Assembly: GCA_019914995.1 (NCBI GenBank)
Contig: CM034131.1
Span: 8,278,501-8,342,500 of the forward strand
Reading direction: 5' to 3'
Origin: Acanthochlamys bracteata
Lineage: Eukaryota > Streptophyta > Magnoliopsida > Pandanales > Velloziaceae
Length of the DNA: 64,000 nt
Part shown: in pieces, positions 62,501 to 64,000 of the stretch
How the letters are laid out: the number at the start of each line of letters is the position of its first letter
Numbering within the stretch: position 1 is the first letter of the stretch
Notes under the pieces: model-generated
Database searches by the model: none
Told to the model about the DNA's origin: nothing
The model's input: only the letters and a program-made list of their open reading frames with translations
Translations under genes and position numbers: made by a program

Positions 62501-63870
62501 TATTTCTCGAACTTGTTTTCCCAAAACCGCTTTTGTTCTAAACATGCGATAGTTTTGGTTTCGTGACCTTCCCTCTTTCATGATTTACCCTGCAGTAATC
62601 AACATTGATGAGGAAGGAGAATATGGGACAGAACATCTAAGTCCTTTAGACAATCACAAGAGCTCCATCTTGAAACATTATGGGATTCAAAAACAGACTG
62701 TGCTCTGCAGGCAGATTTCAATGCAAACCAAGTAGCGTTCAAACAAGTCGATCACTTAGGAATGGATACACTTGAAGGAACCAACATGACGGTCATCTCC
62801 TTGATCAGCAAATTGCAAAGTTTCAAACAAGATTTGTACTTGGAAGTGAACTTGCAGAACTTGGGTTTCCCCTGGAGGAAGGAGCTACGAAAACCTTTCT
62901 CTGTTTTGTCCAGTGGGAAGCTAAATTAAGAAGATGCTTCTAGGAGCCAAAGGAGAAAATCCAAAAAGAATGCTTATCACTGTGATACTGTTGTTGTCAC
63001 TTACCAAGACTTTGTAGATGAAAACCCAATCAAAGAGTTATCTGATGCCAAAATTCTCCGAAGTTCCATTGAAAAGGTTTTCTTTTATTTTGTTGTATAT
63101 AGTTCATTTGTTCTCGTTTTAACTGATTTTATATGTCCCATATTCTTAAACTACTTTCGTTGTTCGAAGCGTACTTAAATTTAGTCCAAGTACCAAGAGC
63201 AGTCTGCTCTTGACATATGTGGGATACGGTCATGGAGATACCTCTAGAGTGTTGGAATAATTTGTTGTTTGGTTTAAGTAGATACTTTATTCTATGGTGA
63301 ATACTGTGAACTGCTTATTTGTGGCTAGTTAAATACTTGGTCCAGGCGGTGGTTCTGCTTGATTTTGCAACCTGTTTATATGATTCACTCCATCATTTGA
63401 TTCATTTAGAATGTGACAGGAAGAAGTGGACGCTGACATAAATAGTCAAGTAGAAACAACTGACTCTTTATCCAGTCCTGTTCGTAGTGGCAATAGCTGT
63501 AAGAAACCTCAAATAAACACTCAAAGAAAAAGAACAGGAATGCTTTCTTTCAATGTTTCTGAGTGGTGCATTTGATGACACCCCATGAAATAAACCTCCA
63601 CCACCAACTCCGAGAAGGGAGGGACCTGCATGCGGTGTGGCCAAAGTCACTAAAGGACCAGTGTTGGGATACGAACACACCAGCAGGTTCTGGGCAGATT
63701 TGGTTAAGCTCATTCTTGTCTAGATCATCCTGTATAGCAGTGGTCCCATCTAAATTTGTGCCAGCACTGGAAGCAGAAAACAGCACCCCCCGTGGTCAGC
63801 TTAACCTGCTTCTTGCCATTCATCATTAAGGGACATTCAAATACAGCAGGTAAAACACCAAGAGGTTTGA
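59560..63870 (+). pseudogene. Decayed ankyrin/RCC1-repeat gene (At3g03790 type)
   Basis: Scattered pieces of one plant gene lie in the expected order on one strand. 59768-60009: NLLKDLSLISKQGF, then ankyrin NIFGLTPLHIAWRNHVP. 60452-60625: second ankyrin, LEDPKCRTPVDLVSGPVAQV. 60898-61018: RCC1 blade, KVFSWGSGSNYQLGTRNAHI. 61068-61145: GQAAVIT and RVRAVAAAKHH. 61345-61520: FTSVDTQPTP and AANKHTAMIAD. 62597-63080 and 63424-63840: C-terminal part with EEVDADINSQVET, LSMFLSGAFDDTP, PPPTPRREGPACGVAKVTKG and SSLRDIQIQQ. The first piece shifts frame at a repeated GTCT near 59850, the second ankyrin exon has an in-frame TAG at about 60460 and a further shift, and the tail has several stops. Most RCC1 blades are lost or unreadable. 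The functional role is not established to my knowledge. The gene may continue beyond the window. Confidence 0.85.
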
Positions 63871-64000
63871 GAAAATTTATCGAAGACCTGTTGGTAAACT
63901 TCATGATTCTCTCTCTCTACAATTTGCTTGTGATGTTTCCACACAATCCTGAGAAGACATCTATATTTCACAGTTGCAAAATAGAAAGTTTCATTGATAA

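Noticed and set aside
1-64000. CRISPR arrays, operons, phage or bacterial defence genes, tRNA and rRNA genes
   Set aside because: None seen. Introns, TATA boxes and protein families are those of a plant nuclear genome, and no cloverleaf or rRNA-like sequence was noticed by eye. A tRNAscan run would be decisive.

Overview
This is nuclear DNA from a flowering plant, almost certainly a eudicot. Genes are split by GT-AG introns, the intergenic DNA is AT-rich, and nearly every protein is a plant-type family member. I built the gene models by hand from splice signals, reading frame and family knowledge, so exon edges are predictions. In most models the exon phases close exactly.

Layout. 1-147: possible last exon of a gene entering from the left. 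655-3123 (+): RAD6-type ubiquitin-conjugating enzyme UBC2. 4655-8289 (-): leucine-rich-repeat receptor pseudokinase (At3g03770 type). 8290-13103: AT-rich intergenic DNA. 13104-16241 (-): plant cysteine oxidase, divergent from 17306-18172 (+), intronless spliceosomal SmB. 20860-23723 (-): membrin Golgi SNARE, divergent from 24092-26035 (+), a decayed p23 co-chaperone copy. 26752-30632 (-): DUF639 membrane protein with a TRIM-like element in an intron. 32149-32460 (+): small KS-type dehydrin-like protein. 32461-38380: long AT-rich island with MITE-like patches. 39690-43324 (+): cobalamin-independent methionine synthase with a leader intron. 44302-44965 (+): phytocyanin pseudogene. 45253-46347 (-): RTM2-like small-heat-shock-domain protein. 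47260-57914 (+): gamma-tubulin complex component 6 (GCP6). About 59560-63870 (+): badly decayed ankyrin/RCC1 gene.

The genes are housekeeping or signalling loci, not a pathway. The most informative pattern is positional. LRR pseudokinase, p23, methionine synthase and ankyrin/RCC1 occur in the same relative order as the Arabidopsis neighbours At3g03770, At3g03773, At3g03780 and At3g03790 (recalled from memory). Here p23 and ankyrin/RCC1 are broken while the other two look whole. This fits one copy of a duplicated block losing genes after polyploidy. I see no CRISPR array, operon, defence island or plainly new multi-gene system. The open questions are the DUF639 protein, the dehydrin-like protein, the repeat-bearing RTM2-like protein, a hairpin in the UBC2 leader and an unassigned coding-like patch at 19731-19858.
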